Position numbers and translations under genes: made by a program. The notes under the pieces were generated by a model that was not told where the DNA came from, did not search any database, and saw nothing but the letters and a program-made list of their open reading frames with translations. From the NCBI GenBank assembly GCA_010909165.1, contig MU008158.1:3738809-3802808 (forward strand): DNA of 64,000 bases, read 5' to 3'. The stretch's first letter is position 1. The number at the start of each line of letters is the position of its first letter. The DNA is from Anthoceros angustus (Eukaryota; Streptophyta; Anthocerotopsida; Anthocerotales; Anthocerotaceae). This document shows, in pieces, positions 1 to 12,210 of the stretch.

Positions 1-3000
1 ATCGCCCACAAAGCCGAGACATTTTTCATGAACCCATTTGCGGCGTGAAACATCTCCGAGTGCTCCAGCTACGAGCATCCAGGGAGTCGGAAGTTCCTTG
101 CGAGACGGGAACCCACTAATGCAGATCCAAGCTGCATCCCCAGAGCTAACACTCCGGAATCCCGACACCAGATGGACTCGCGAATCCCGAGAACGCTCAG
201 CCAGGAAGCATTGAATCCAGAGAGGAACCCAGCTCTCGTGCCCTGCAAGCGCCCGCTGTGGTGCGATCCTTCTCCGCCGCGGAATGGGAATGGGGGTAGG
301 AATCCGGTGTAGGAAGTGGTCAGGCTGTCATTACGCGGCATGTGAAGCCGGCACAGGTGGGAACCTCTACAGGCCACGAGGAAGGACACTTCTGAGAATA
401 GATAAAAGAGGCTGGAGCCGGTCAGAGCGGGCGGAGCTCGGGTGTATTTGCCGCGATCTGTGATGAGTCAGGCAGGCTGGCCACTCTTTCAACACCGACG
501 GCCTCCAGTCAACTTCTTAGCAACCAGGCCCAGCTGATGCTAGGTGTAAAAACCTTCGACCGAAATCTCGTGCCAAGACACTGACAAAACATTTGTTTCA
601 AGGAAAGTGGACAACAAAAGCGATAACAGCGGCGCAGTGACGTCAGACACAATTTTGCAGGTGTATCCTGGAAGGGGCAGCAGGAAGCTGGGAGGAAGGG
701 TGACAAGATGGGACCACCTCTGGCCAACTGGGCGGAAGCTCTTAGCTCACCATGCCCATCACTGTGTGGAGACAGGGGATGCCAGGGCCCCCCGTCATAC
801 TCCAGTTGTGCCAGGGACCCCCTTCGAGGAATTCAGGAGGAGTGACCCATAAAGGTCCTCGGTCATGTTCAGGTTCACGAGACGGTGATTGTGGGAAGGG
901 TACTTCCTTGACTAAACAGTAGCAGTGCTCAGGTGCAATGCTTTCTCCTGGACGAGCTTGTGGGCAGTCATGCTCTCAATGATCAGAAGATTGTGGTCAT
1001 TGTGAGAACTTTGGCCCGTCCCATTCCTGATAGCTGCGAAGCTAGGATTATGCCCCCACCTGATTGAAAGAATCTCCAACCAAATGTTGACGGAAGGTGA
1101 GGAATGAAAGAGTCTCCAACCAAATGTTGACGGAAGGTGAGGAAGCAAACACAACAGGTTGCGGAGAGCTGGCAGCTGGACTGATGAAACCATCCGCTGG
1201 AAGTGGGATGTAATGCCCAGCATTATGGCACTGTGTGTCTTGTTGAGGCCCTTGCCACCATTGTCTAAAAGGCTGGATTTACTTGCAGGTGCACGCGACG
1301 TCACCAAGCATCACAACGATGTCCATCTTCCTTGAGGCACGATTAGGCTTTCCCATCTTCTGCAAACATCTTTGGCTTGAGCTTGGCCTCAGAAGCGAAA
1401 CCTCCAGAATGTCGACAAAGCAGATCAACTACGGCGTCGTGAACTGCATCCCGGATCATTCAGAAAGTGACAGCCACTAACCTGACAAGCCTGCAAACAG
1501 TATGCCTACAGGTTTGGTGAAGCATACCACCGGCTTCCTTACAACTCTGTTGACAAACAGAGGTGCTCGGAGAGCAGGAGGTACAAAACCCAAAATGTTT
1601 TCTCCCGTCCTTCCATTTCGCAGAAAAGAAATAAAGAAACCGGGGCACTTTAATGAATATTAATGATTCTTAACAGTATAGGTATACCGATTGCGTTCTG
1701 CTTGCGGGATGTATTCAATGAGCTCTTTCTGCCCAAGCTAGGTTTTCTCCCTAACAAGCCATAGTAATATACCACTAGAATTATTATCCCATCACCAGGG
1801 AGATGGAAGGGTTTGCATACCTTTGTTGTCCTTACTATTATAAGGATTTCTCCCATCAAAGAAGGAGGAGTTGTTGAAATAATGAAAATTAATATAATTG
1901 GGTACTTATTAGATAGAGTGTTTTTATTAAAATAATGAATAATAGATTTAAATATTATTATAAATAATAAAAATTAGAATTCCATACCTAAGTAAAGTTC
2001 TCTTCGGGTATATTATGTGAAGGGTGCAAAGAAGACTACCTATGTCACGATGAAGTATCTCGGATTTGTACAATATGGTCTATAATATTAAGGAACGTTT
2101 TGTTTTGAATTCTCTTTAAAGCATTGGGTGCACAAAGGCTTCCTTAGATGTGCGTAAAAGGCTTACTTAGAAAGTCTCATGTGGTGATGGTATATAAAGT
2201 GATGTATGATCTTTGTGATATCATAACCCCAAAAATTCAAATTTCTAAAAATCGTATAACATTCTAATTCTGGACAAAGTGCGTTTATTTTTTAACAAAC
2301 AATTAAAGGAAACATCATGGAAGAAACTCGTTCTGAACTAGGATGGTAAATTCGCATCTTTTGGAGAACTCAATTGAAGGCCGCACTACCCATGTAGGAG
2401 CTTCTAGACCACTTTCACATAGGTACTAGAAGATAGTTAGAACACTAAGGTTTTGAGGTTGATAGCATTGTCTCTGTTAGTGGGAAGGGCCATAGCTCTA
2501 GAAAATATTACATGTAATAATAACTAATTGTACACTGATGGCATTGCCTCTCATTAGCGGGGACAAGCATAGTTGGATAGCAAATACTTGCAATAATAAT
2601 AGTTTGTGCACTGCAGCATAATTTAAAGCATGAACTTGTAGGTATGGGATTCATAGTTATAAGGCTTTATGCTGGGACTAACCCTTTATTATGGAATATG
2701 TGTCATAAAACCTTATTCTATCCCGCAGGCTGCGGAGACGAGGCATGATTTATAACAGAGATTTGGTCAATGAAGTGGATAAAGAACAAGGAGATAAACA
2801 GGCAAGATTTTACTGATTTCAGCCTAAATGTCGTCAATGGAACGAAAGAATTAACAACGAAGAAGCATAAATCTAGCGAATGGAACAGACAAATGGACAA
2901 TGAAGGAAACCGGCAAGATTTTTTCCTATCCCAGCATCCGAGTTCTCGGGTTCTCCCTCGGAGGTTGAGGATGCCACGGGTCACCGTTTGTATCGAGATT

Positions 3001-3014
3001 CATGGGGTGAAGTT
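1..3014. other. Left-end region without a recognisable gene
   Basis: No open frame here resembles a known family, and none shows a convincing chain of splice-compatible exons. The left 1.8 kb has mixed composition and holds one short tandem duplication (annotated separately). From about 1860 to 2700 the sequence is strongly AT-rich with many A/T runs, typical of intergenic plant DNA. The region ends at the five bases GTCCC that form the left target-site duplication of the Copia element. It could contain untranslated or promoter sequence of a gene outside the window. Confidence 0.6.
1065..1144. repeat. 40-bp tandem duplication
   Basis: Two adjacent 40-bp units (1065-1104 and 1105-1144) differ by a single base. 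This looks like a recent simple tandem duplication. No coding role is visible. Confidence 0.9.
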
Positions 3015-3019
3015 GTCCC

Positions 3020-3240
3020 TGTTGAACCAGCATGGCGCCGGACGCTCGCGTATCAGCCGTGTGTGGCTAGGGCACGTTTCAACTTAATTAGTTTGAGTTC
3101 GTACCCATGGTACCCTACAGAATCAGGCAGAACTGTAGAAGAGCAGTTTAGGCAGTTGTAACGGTACAGACTCATTTGTGTACTTAAGCCCGTTTTATGT
3201 ACCAGTAAAGCATTCATTCTTCGTATCGCGTTCCACTTTA
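3020..3240 (+). repeat. Copia element 1, 5' LTR
   Basis: This 221-bp repeat starts TGTTGA and ends CTTTA. It matches the 3' copy at 9534-9754 over its full length without indels, with about 15 substitutions concentrated in the first 130 bases. It is preceded by GTCCC, the left half of the target-site duplication. The terminal TG...TA rather than TG...CA is slightly atypical, but both copies and the duplication agree on the borders. Confidence 0.95.
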
Positions 3241-5393
3241 TGGTATCAGAGCTCCAGCCTTCCCCATTTTTCGACATCGTCTTGGCTCCGCGTGCGTGGT
3301 CTGCATCGATCCCGCGAGATGGAGCTCGGACGAACCGACTGCAACGGGAGCCAACGATCCTAAGGACCACGCGATGCCTCGGCGCTGCACTCCGGTGGCT
3401 TTCGTGCCAGCAAGCAACGCGACGCCTCCGAGATCAGCAATCTGCAGGAAGTGCAGAGATGGCATAGCTCGAGCATCGTTCTTCGAAAGTCTCAGAAACC
3501 AAGGAGCCCAGCAATACCATGTAAGAACCGGCCTGCCCTCGCGCTCTCCACCACACTCCAACACAGTGGCGACACCAGCAAGACGCAACAACCTCCACCT
3601 TGGATTCCACCAAGCATTTTTCCAAGAGGACGAAGCAACCACCACAATCGCTAATTACTGTCCACTTCACCCACAACTCCGTAGCATAAAATCCCAAGTT
3701 GAGGCCTTGCATTTGTCGCTAAGCAGGCTCTCCTTGAGTAGCAACCGATGTTTGTAGCTTAGAGACCCTCCTTCATAGCATGCTCGCCTTCGATCCTCTC
3801 CGCACTGCACCTGCAGCAATAAAACGCGTTAGAGCAGCCATGTCTAATCCTACCGTAATCAACACCACTAAGATATATTTTCGTGATAGAGATCGCTTCA
3901 ATGGAAGCGATTTTGACATATGGGAGATGCAGTCACCGCACTCAAGAACATGATCTAATGTCAATAACCGGCACACACCTATACCTTCACCACCACAAAT
4001 CCGACTGCACGACTTGATTGCACTGGTCAAGAAGAATTGTAGAGCACGTAGCATCGATATCAACCATAGACAAGAGCATGCTCCAAAGATACCCAAGGTC
4101 AAAAGACCGCTCACGATATCTGGAAAACCTTCAAAGACATGTTCCAAGCGCAGAGCTCAATGTCACTGATCAACGCTACAAGACAATTCTACTCATTGAG
4201 GATGGAAGACACCGAGCGTCGAGTAGCACATAAACATCTTACGGTCCTTACGGGCCAAGCTCGCCTCAAGCGGACGAGCATTCTGAGAACTCCAAGCCCG
4301 TTTTATGTACCAGTAAAGCATTCATTCTTCGATCGCGTTCCACTTTATGGTATCGAGCTCCAGCCTTCCCATTTTTCGACATCGTCTTGGCTCGCGTGCG
4401 TGGTCGCATCGATCCGCGAGATGGAGCTCGGACGAACCGACTGCAACGGGAGCCAACGATCCTAAGGACCACGCGATGCCTCGGCGCACTCGGTGGCTTT
4501 CGTGCGAAGCAACGCGACGCCTCGAGATCGAACTGCAGAAGTGCGAGATGGCATAGCTCGAGCATCGTTCTTGAAAGTCTCGAAACCAAGGAGCCCGGCA
4601 ATACCATGTAAGAACCGCCTCGCGCTCTCCACCACACTCCAACACGGTGGCGACACCAAGAAGACGCAACAACCTCCACCTTGGATTCCACCAAGCATTT
4701 TTCCAAGAGGACGAAGCAACCACCACAATCGCTAATTCATCCACTTCACCCACAACTCCGTAGCATAAAATCCCAAGTTGAGGCCTTGCATTTGTCGCTA
4801 AGCAGGCTCTCCTTGAGTAGCAACCGATGTTTGTAGCTTAGAGACCCTCCTTCATAGCATGCTCGCCTTCGATCCTCTCCGCACTGCACCTGCAGCAATA
4901 AAACGCGTTAGAGCAGCCATGTCTAATCCTACCGTAATCAACACCACTAAGATATATTTTCGTGATAGAGATCGCTTCAATGGAAGCGATTTTGACATAT
5001 GGGAGATGCGAGTCACCGCACTCCCAGAAGAACATGATCTAATGTCAATAACTGACGGCACCACACCTATACCTTCAGCCACCACAAATCCGACCGGTAC
5101 CCCTGACTTGATTGCAGCCTGGTCGAAGAAGAATTGTAGAGCACGTAGCATACTGATATCAACCATAGACAAGAGCATGCTCCAGCATACCCAAGGTCAA
5201 AAGACCGCTCACGATATCTGGAAAACCTTCAAAGACATGTTCCAAGCGCAGAGCTCAATGTCACTGATCAACGCTACAAGACAATTCTACTCATTGAGGA
5301 TGGAAGACACCGAGAGCGTCGAGTAGCACATAAACATCTTACGGTCCTTACGGGCCAAGCTCGCCTCAAGCGGGACGAGCATTACAGAACTCC
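3186..5393 (+). repeat. Tandem duplication of about 1.1 kb inside Copia element 1
   Basis: The end of the 5' LTR, the primer site, the untranslated leader and the start of gag occur twice in tandem: roughly 3186-4293 and 4294-5393, an offset of about 1108 bp. Long identical stretches alternate with clusters of tiny deletions (1-10 bp), some in each copy. Substitutions are rare. The second copy keeps an open gag start (ATG at 4919); the first is shifted out of frame. The junction falls in a short shared string (ccaag / cttaag) just before gcccgttttatg. This may be a true replication or recombination product or an assembly artefact. Confidence 0.85.
3241..3252 (+). promoter_or_regulatory. Primer-binding site (initiator tRNA-Met type)
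   Basis: TGGTATCAGAGC immediately follows the 5' LTR. It is the usual Copia minus-strand priming site, complementary to the 3' end of initiator tRNA-Met. A slightly shortened second copy sits in the internal duplication near 4350. Confidence 0.9.
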
Positions 5394-6448
5394 AAGCAGC
5401 TGTTGCATTACTAACCTCTTTGCCTGCATCTTACAGGACGTTCGTCAGTTCACAAAACTCCGTGTTGAGGCAAGTAATCCAGTCAACCACAGTAGGAGCC
5501 ACACTAGCCTACACTCTTGCTGAAGTCGTAGGAGCACTCATGGAGGAAGAGTCCAGCCGTGGCAGCAATCCTCGGTCCAACACTGGACCCAATCAAGCAC
5601 TCTTCACGTCCCGTGGACGAGGCGGGAGAAGAGGCGGAGGACGCGGTGGTTTCTTATCCAGGAGAGGCCCCAACTCTGAAGGCCAATGTGCACACAACCA
5701 AGGAAACTATCAGTCTTCCTCAAGCAATCGACCCTTTGAGCGGCGGACATCGAAGGGATCCTGCAACTGGTGCAGAATACCAGGACACTACGAGAGCGAG
5801 TGTAGAAAAAAGATGGCAGGCGAGCCCAGGAGGGAGGCTACCAGAAATGAGTCTCACATGACGATGTCATCGAAGATTCCAGCAGCCAACTCAATCCTTG
5901 CAGTCTGCCTTACTCTTACAAGGACAGACACATGCCGCTGGTTCCTAGACTCCGGAGCCACAACTCACATCTGCAGTTGTAAGGACATGTTTACCTCCTA
6001 TCACAGTGTCCTGCAAGACCAGCATGTTCTCCTAGGAGATGACAACGCACTCCCCGTCGAGGGATCTGGAGAAGTCCAGCTTCGGTTGTCAACTGGAGAG
6101 GTCCTCACCATCAATGGCGTACTACACGTCCCTCCCATGACCAAGGACCTGCTCTCAGTCCGCAAACTCGCCACTGAACACGATCTGGTCATTACCTTCC
6201 AAGGTAACCACTGCACCATCAGTCACTCGAAAGACCCTCACCAGACAGCCCTTGCACATGGCTTACCTTTCAACGATCTTTACCTCCTCAATATTCAGTC
6301 CTCATCCTCCCTCCTCATTGATAGCACCCCTCCTAGTCCAGGAAATGAGTTGCTTCTTTGGCATTGTAGGGCAGGACGTACACATGAACCCGAGATATCT
6401 CAACATGCTAGCAAACCCCCGTATGTACCGAGACCCAGTCAAAATTAG
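4919..6448 (+). pseudogene. Copia gag and protease segment (interrupted)
   Basis: The gag-like frame starts at 4919 and is cut by a TAG at 5324-5326; the same frame is open again from 5420 to 6448. The second part contains a glycine/arginine-rich stretch, a CCHC zinc knuckle (CNWCRIPGHYESEC, near 5763) and the Copia protease signature WFLDSGATTHIC near 5940, followed by protease sequence. The family normally makes gag-pol as one polyprotein, so the internal stop implies a non-functional copy. It should yield a nucleocapsid and an aspartic protease in an intact relative. Confidence 0.85.
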
Positions 6449-7403
6449 GGTACATAAGGACTTCTTCTTTGAAATTTGCCAATACACCAAGTTGCATCAG
6501 TCACCCTTCAAGGACCCATCACGTACCCGCGCCCGTCCTCTTCTGGAGACAGTTCATTCGGATATATGTGGCCCCATGAGCACCGCATCCTTCGGTGGTC
6601 ACTCTTACTTCATCACCTTCGTAGATGAGTGGAGCAGATATTGCCACATTTACTTCTTACGACACAAGGACGAAGCCCTCACATGCTTCCAAGAATTCAT
6701 CCTCACAGCTGAGCGCCAAACAGGATTTCAGGTCACATCCCTGCGAACTGACAACGGGGGTGAGTATACAAGCAATGCCTTTCGGCTTCACAATCCAAGG
6801 TATTTCAAGACAATCGCCCACCCTCCCAATCCTTTTTCTGAACGCCTTAATCGTTCCTTGCTGGAAATTTCACGTTCTTTGCTCAAGCTAGCTGGCCTCT
6901 CTAAAGGCTATTGGGCAAAAGCTGTCTCTACCTCTAACTACTTGAATAATAGACTCCCCACAAAAGAATTGCCCAACACTACTCCTTTTGAGAGATGGAG
7001 CGGGACCAAGCCTAGAGTCTCTCATCTCCGCATTTTCGGGAGTCCAGCCTTTGCCCACATAGCAGATGAAACTCGCAAGAAGTGGGACGACAAAGGACGC
7101 AAGCTGCTTTTCATCGGATATTCCGATCAGGTCAAAGCCAATAAACCCTTCGACCCAGCTTCCCAAGAGGTAATTTTTTCTCGTAGCATCCATTTCAATG
7201 AAACCCACCTTCTTCACACATACCTCCACGTCTCTCTCGCAGCTAATCCCCTTCTTGTGCCTAGCATCCAAGGTTATCCATCCCTTGCTGAGTCCCCTCT
7301 TGATCTTGAGGGGGCCACAGATTATGACACTGACAACCAGGTATCAAATTCTCTCCAAGCTCCAGATGCAACTCAGCAATACCTATCACCTATTTCTCAA
7401 TAG
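6252..7403 (+). pseudogene. Copia integrase segment
   Basis: An open frame in a different phase from gag/protease. It has a degraded N-terminal zinc region, then the catalytic core with the HSDICGP motif (first Asp), RTDNGGEY (second Asp) and a later Glu in the SERLNRS context, followed by the SHLRIFGSPAF block typical of Copia integrases. The frame change relative to gag shows at least one indel. In an intact element this enzyme inserts the cDNA into the genome. Confidence 0.85.
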
Positions 7404-7499
7404 CCAGTGCAGCCCATTCCCCCTCAGGTACTCTACCCAGAACCTCTAGTCTAGATGATGTCTAAGACATCATCCTTCGAAGACAGGATTTGTTTACAT

Positions 7500-9282
7500 C
7501 ATTCATGAGGTAAACAAATTAGACGTAGTTCCAGAGGTACCCGCAGCAATTGAGGCACCCCCTGCACTGAGGCGCTCCACACGTCACCGGCCACCGAGCC
7601 ATGAGTGGAGACACCCACCTCATGTCCCATGAGACTCCTTTGCTTGCCCAACTCCAGCTCCTCTAGAGGTACCTGCCAATATTCAACCTCACACAGATCA
7701 GCTTGGGCATGCCCTTCACCAGGCAGCTGTCCAGTCCGAGTACGACTCACTCATATCCAACAAGACATAGAAGCTGACTGACCTACCCATTGGGAGGAAG
7801 CCGATCTCATGCAAGTGGACATTTAGAAGGAAATTTAATCCTAATGGAAGTGTGGCACGGTTCAATGCCTGATTAGTTGTTCGGGGCTTCACCCAGGTGC
7901 CTGGCTTTGATTATGAGGAAAATCGGCTTTTCAGCCCAGTTGTAAAATCAACCGCCATAAGAATTCTATTAGCATTCGCAGCACAGCATCACCTGCAAAT
8001 ACATCAAGTCGACGTTAAGACAGCATTCCTCTATGGCACTCTTCATGAAGACATATACATGTCACAACCACCAGGATTCGTGAAAGATCCCAGGAAAGTG
8101 TACAAGCTCCTCAAGTCCATATACGGTTTGAAGCAATCAGCACAAGTGTGGAATGAAACTGTCGACCTCTATCTGAAGAAGTGTGGTTTTACCCCACTCA
8201 CCTCAGACACAACCGTGTACATTCTCAAGGATAAAACCAGGCTCATCATTGTCACCTTGTATGTCGACGACAACTTCATTTACGGTAATGATCTGTCCTC
8301 CATTCAGTATGCAAAGGACCTCCTTTCCAAAGAGTACGAAGTGGTGGACATGGGACCCCTTTGCTTTGCCCTTGGTGTGTAGTTTGAGCATAACCCTGTA
8401 GATCACTCATACTTCATACATCAAGAGCATTACGTGGATCAACTCTTGGAGAGATTTAACTTGAAGGATGCAAAACCTGTGTCGACTCCCATTGCCATAG
8501 GAGAGAAAGTTTCCGCAGAAGACTGCCCAACATCACCTGAAGAAATCAAGGAGATGCAACAAGTACCTTACAATGGAGCAGTCAGCAGCCTCTTGTATCT
8601 TTCAATAAGGACAAGACCCGACATAGTCCAGGCCGTGAACATCGCCTCTAGATACCTGTCCAATCCTGGACGAGCCCATTGGACCTGCGTGAAGCGAGTG
8701 TTCCGTTACTTGAAGGGGACCAAGTCCTTGGGACTCGCATACAAAGTTGACCCCACAAGCATACTCAAGCTAACATCTTACTCAGACGGAGACTGGGCAG
8801 GAGACCCCGATGCAAGGAAGTCCACAGCAGCATATTGCATGATGATCAACCAGTCATCTCTATTCTGGAGCTGTAAGAAGATGCAAACAATTTGCTTGTC
8901 GAGCACGGAAGCGGAGTATGCTGCCACGTCACTAGCAGCCAAGGAGATATTGTGGATCAGACAATTCCTGCGAGACATTGACGAGGATCAGTTTGAACCA
9001 ACCAAGCTGCTATGTGATAATCAATCAGCGATTGCCATGACTCACAACCCAATTCTTCATGGAAGGACGAAGCACGTGGAAAGTCAGCATCATTTCATTC
9101 GGCAGGTAGTGGCAAACAAGCAAGTTCTGCTGCAATATGTGAACACAACGGACAACATCTCCGACCTCCTCACCAAAGGTCTTCCTAACCCTCTGCACGA
9201 GAAGCACGTCGCCGTCATCGGACTCACAAGTAAGGAGACTCACTTGGGAGGAAGACACCAAGCTTCCCCAACTTCAGCTTGA
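7500..9282 (+). pseudogene. Copia reverse transcriptase and RNase H segment (interrupted)
   Basis: From about 7500 a decayed reverse transcriptase N-terminus is visible with several stops. From 7897 to 8382 it is open and shows the VDVKTAFLYG block and the YVDD catalytic motif near 8262. A TAG at 8380-8382 ends this part; the frame continues at 8434-9282 with the thumb and an RNase H domain (SYSDGDWAGD, STEAEYAA, LLCDNQSAI). These are the expected C-terminal domains of a Copia polyprotein. Several stops make the element non-autonomous. Confidence 0.9.
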
Positions 9283-9519
9283 GGGGGAGCCTTCAATCTG
9301 CAGCATTGTCACAACTCCAGCATCTCTTCTTTAGCTCAGCTCAGACCTGTGCTTGGGTACTTCTACTTGCTAGAGACTTATGATCTTCTCACTCCCAACA
9401 ATGATCAAGTGATGACTCGCAAGCCGAAGATGCCACCAGGTAATGGACGACAGACTCACAACCAGCTGTATGCATTGGACGTGGATGCCATTGATTCCAA
9501 GTTGAAGGCATGCAGATCC

Positions 9520-9533
9520 TCAGCGAGGGGGAG
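9520..9533 (+). promoter_or_regulatory. Polypurine tract of Copia element 1
   Basis: A purine run (gcgagggggag) directly abuts the 3' LTR, the normal place for plus-strand priming. A similar purine run at about 9281-9290 is too far upstream to be the functional one. Confidence 0.75.
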
Positions 9534-9754
9534 TGTTGAGCCAGCATGGCGCCGAACGCTCATGTATCAGCCGTGTGTGGCTAGGGCACGTTTCAACTTA
9601 ATTAATTTGGGTTCGTACCCGTGGTAGCCTTTAAGACCAGGCAGAACCGTAAAAGAGCAGTTTAGGCAGTTGTAACGGTACAGACTCATTTGTGTACTTA
9701 AGCCCGTTTTATGTACCAGTAAAGCATTCATTCTTCGTATCGCGTTCCACTTTA
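9534..9754 (+). repeat. Copia element 1, 3' LTR
   Basis: This is the 221-bp partner of the 5' LTR. It ends CTTTA and is followed by GTCCC (9755-9759), the right half of the target duplication. Confidence 0.95.
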
Positions 9755-9967
9755 GTCCCATTTTCTTACCCAAGCATCGGGGGATGTGCAACCGCGAGCA
9801 GCACAGAACTGTAGAGAGAAGAGGGAATTTGTTATGGAGCGATGTTGTTGCTAGAGCGGGAAATGCGCCTTGATTGTCTCAACTGGAGACCCTCGGGCAT
9901 TCTAAGCCCTCGCTAATTGCTGAGTTGGCTGAGAGCGAAGACTATCTTGTTGCCACCGCTGAGATTG

Positions 9968-12210
9968 TCCAGACATCTGGGCTATCGACTGGTTCGCAGA
10001 CATGGGAACCAGAGACCTTCATAGCTGCTGCGCTTTCACAAGTGAGTGATGCTGTTGTGGAGAGGCCCCATATATTTGCAGTGGCTACTGTACTGCACCT
10101 GAACCCCCACCCAAGTGGTCTCCAAGCAATTGTCGATTGCCTGCGCCACTTGGAGGTGGCGTGCGTGCAAATGAACCAAGATAAGTTGGTTGCATTGATG
10201 TGCCATCCATTCCCCTCGCACCGACGGTATTTCCCATTCCAACAGTTGCACTACCACTATTACTAGCTATCCCATTCATAGCCCTCACTCCTATAGTACC
10301 AGACATGGAGGCATGTTGTCTGTGCAGCATTTGCGCATGCTGATGTTGCTGTTGTTGGTGATGATCTTGCTGCTGCTGCTGCTGTAAAACCTGGAATTGC
10401 TGCTTTTGTGCAGTTTGTCCAACTAAGGATCTACTCAACTGCTGTGGATGGTGGGGCTGTCCAGCCGTCTGGGCTGCCAACGGATTTGCAGACATGGGAA
10501 CTGGAGACCTTCGTAGCTGCTGCGCTTGCACTAGTGAGTGATGCTTTTGTGGAGAGGTCCCATATACCTGCAGTGGCTGCTGTACTGCAACTGAACCCCC
10601 ATCCAAGTGGTCTCCAAGCAATTGTCGGTTGCCTACGCCACTTGGAGGTGGCATACGTGCAAATGGACCAAGATAAGTTGGCTGCATTGATGTGCCATCC
10701 ATGCCCCTCACACCGATGATATTTCCCGTTCCAACAGTTGCACTATCAGTAATACTAGCCATCCCATTCATAGCCCTCACTCCTATAGCACCAGACATGG
10801 AGGCATGTTGTCTGTGCAGCATTTGCGCATGCTGATGTTGCTGTTGTTGGTGATGATCTTGCTGCTGCTGCTGCTGTAAAACCTGGAATTGCTGCTTTTG
10901 TGCAGTTTGTCCAACTAAGGATCTACTCAACTGCTGTGGATGGTGGGGCTGTCCAGCCGTCTGGGCTGCCAACGGATTTGCAGACATGGGAACTGGAGAC
11001 CTTCGTAGCTGCTGCGCTTGCACTAGTGAGTGATGCTTTTGTGGAGAGGTCCCATATACCTGCAGTGGCTGCTGTACTGCAACTGAACCCCCATCCAAGT
11101 GGTCTCCAAGCAATTGTCGGTTGCCTACGCCACTTGGAGGTGGCATACGTGCAAATGGACCAAGATAAGTTGGCTGCATTGATGTGCCATCCATGCCCCT
11201 CACACCGATGATATTTCCCGTTCCAACAGTTGCACTATCAGTAATACTAGCCATCCCATTCATAGCCCTCACTCCTATAGCACCAGACATGGAGGCATGT
11301 TGTCTGTGCAGCATTTGCGCATGCTGATGTTGCTGTTGTTGGTGATGATCTTGCTGCTGCTGCTGCTGTAAAACCAGGAATTGCTGCTTTTGAGCAGTTT
11401 GTCCAACTAAGGATCTACTCAACTGCTGTGGATGGTAGGGCTGTCCAGCTGTCTGGGCTGCCAACGGATTTGCAGACATGGGAACTGGAGACCTTTCTAG
11501 CTGCTGCGCTTGCACTAGTGAGTGATGCTGTTGTGGAGAGGTCGCATATACCTGCAGTGGCTGCTGTACTGCAACTGAACCCCCACCCAAGTGATCTCCA
11601 AGCAATTGTCGGTTGCCTGCGCCACTTGGAGGTGGCGTACGTGCAAATGAACCAAGATAAGATGGCTGCATTGATGTGCCATCCATGCCCTTCAGACCGA
11701 CGATATTTCCCATTCCAGCAGGTACACTACCACTAATACCAACCATCCCATTCACAATTCGCATTCCTATAGCACCAGAATTGGAGGCATGTTGTCTGTG
11801 CAGCATTTGCGCCTGCTGATGTTGCTGTTGCTGGTGATGATCTTGCTGTTGCGGCTGCTGTAAAAACTGGAATTGCTGCATTTGAGCAGTCTGTCCATCT
11901 AAGGAGCTTTTCAGCTGCTGTGGATGATGGGGCTGTCCATCCATCTGGGCTGCCAACGGGTTTGCAGACCTGGGGACTGGAGACCTTCGTAGCTGCTGCA
12001 CTTGCACTAGTGAGTGATGCTGTTGTCGAGAGGTCTCATGTAACTGCAGTGGCTGTTGTATTGCAACTGAACCTAAGTGGTCTGCAAGAAATTGTCGGTC
12101 GCCACTGCCACCTGGAGGTGGCATGCATGCAAATGCGCCAGGAGAGGATGGCTGCATTGTGCCACCCTTTCCAACCTGCCCTAGTGTCGGTCTAGGAGAA
12201 CCAACATGCC
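9968..12210 (-). repeat. Coding tandem array of 492-bp units
   Basis: Anchor positions of the same motif recur at 10417, 10909, 11401 and 11893, exactly 492 bp (164 codons) apart. The two units between about 10417 and 11400 are almost identical; units become more diverged towards 12.2 kb and then shade into shorter degenerate blocks up to about 12.8 kb. A partial unit continues left past the stop codon to about 9968. Each unit codes a Gln/His tract (QQQQQQDHHQQQQHQHAQ) and conserved MQPTYLGPFARMPPPSG and GNRQLLGDHL motifs. The exact codon multiple keeps the frame open through the array. Antisense open frames of 103 codons recur with the same period and are shadows. Confidence 0.95.

Larger units (their letters stand above)
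3020..9754 (+). mobile_element. Ty1/copia LTR retrotransposon, degenerate
   Basis: A complete-ended but decayed Copia element of about 6.7 kb. It has 221-bp LTRs (3020-3240 and 9534-9754), a primer-binding site TGGTATCAGAGC directly after the 5' LTR, and a polypurine tract (gagggggag) directly before the 3' LTR. The 5-bp target duplication GTCCC lies at 3015-3019 and 9755-9759. Internal order is gag, zinc knuckle, protease, integrase, reverse transcriptase, RNase H, which is the Copia order. By eye the LTRs differ at about 15 of 221 positions (roughly 93% identical), so insertion is not very recent. The coding region is broken by stops and frame changes, so the element is unlikely to move on its own. 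The leader and gag start are tandemly duplicated (3186-5393). Confidence 0.95.

Noticed and set aside
10408-12195. Plus-strand open frames of ~103 codons repeated through the 492-bp array
   Set aside because: They recur only because the antisense coding unit repeats; the minus strand has splice support and an uninterrupted frame of over 1000 codons.
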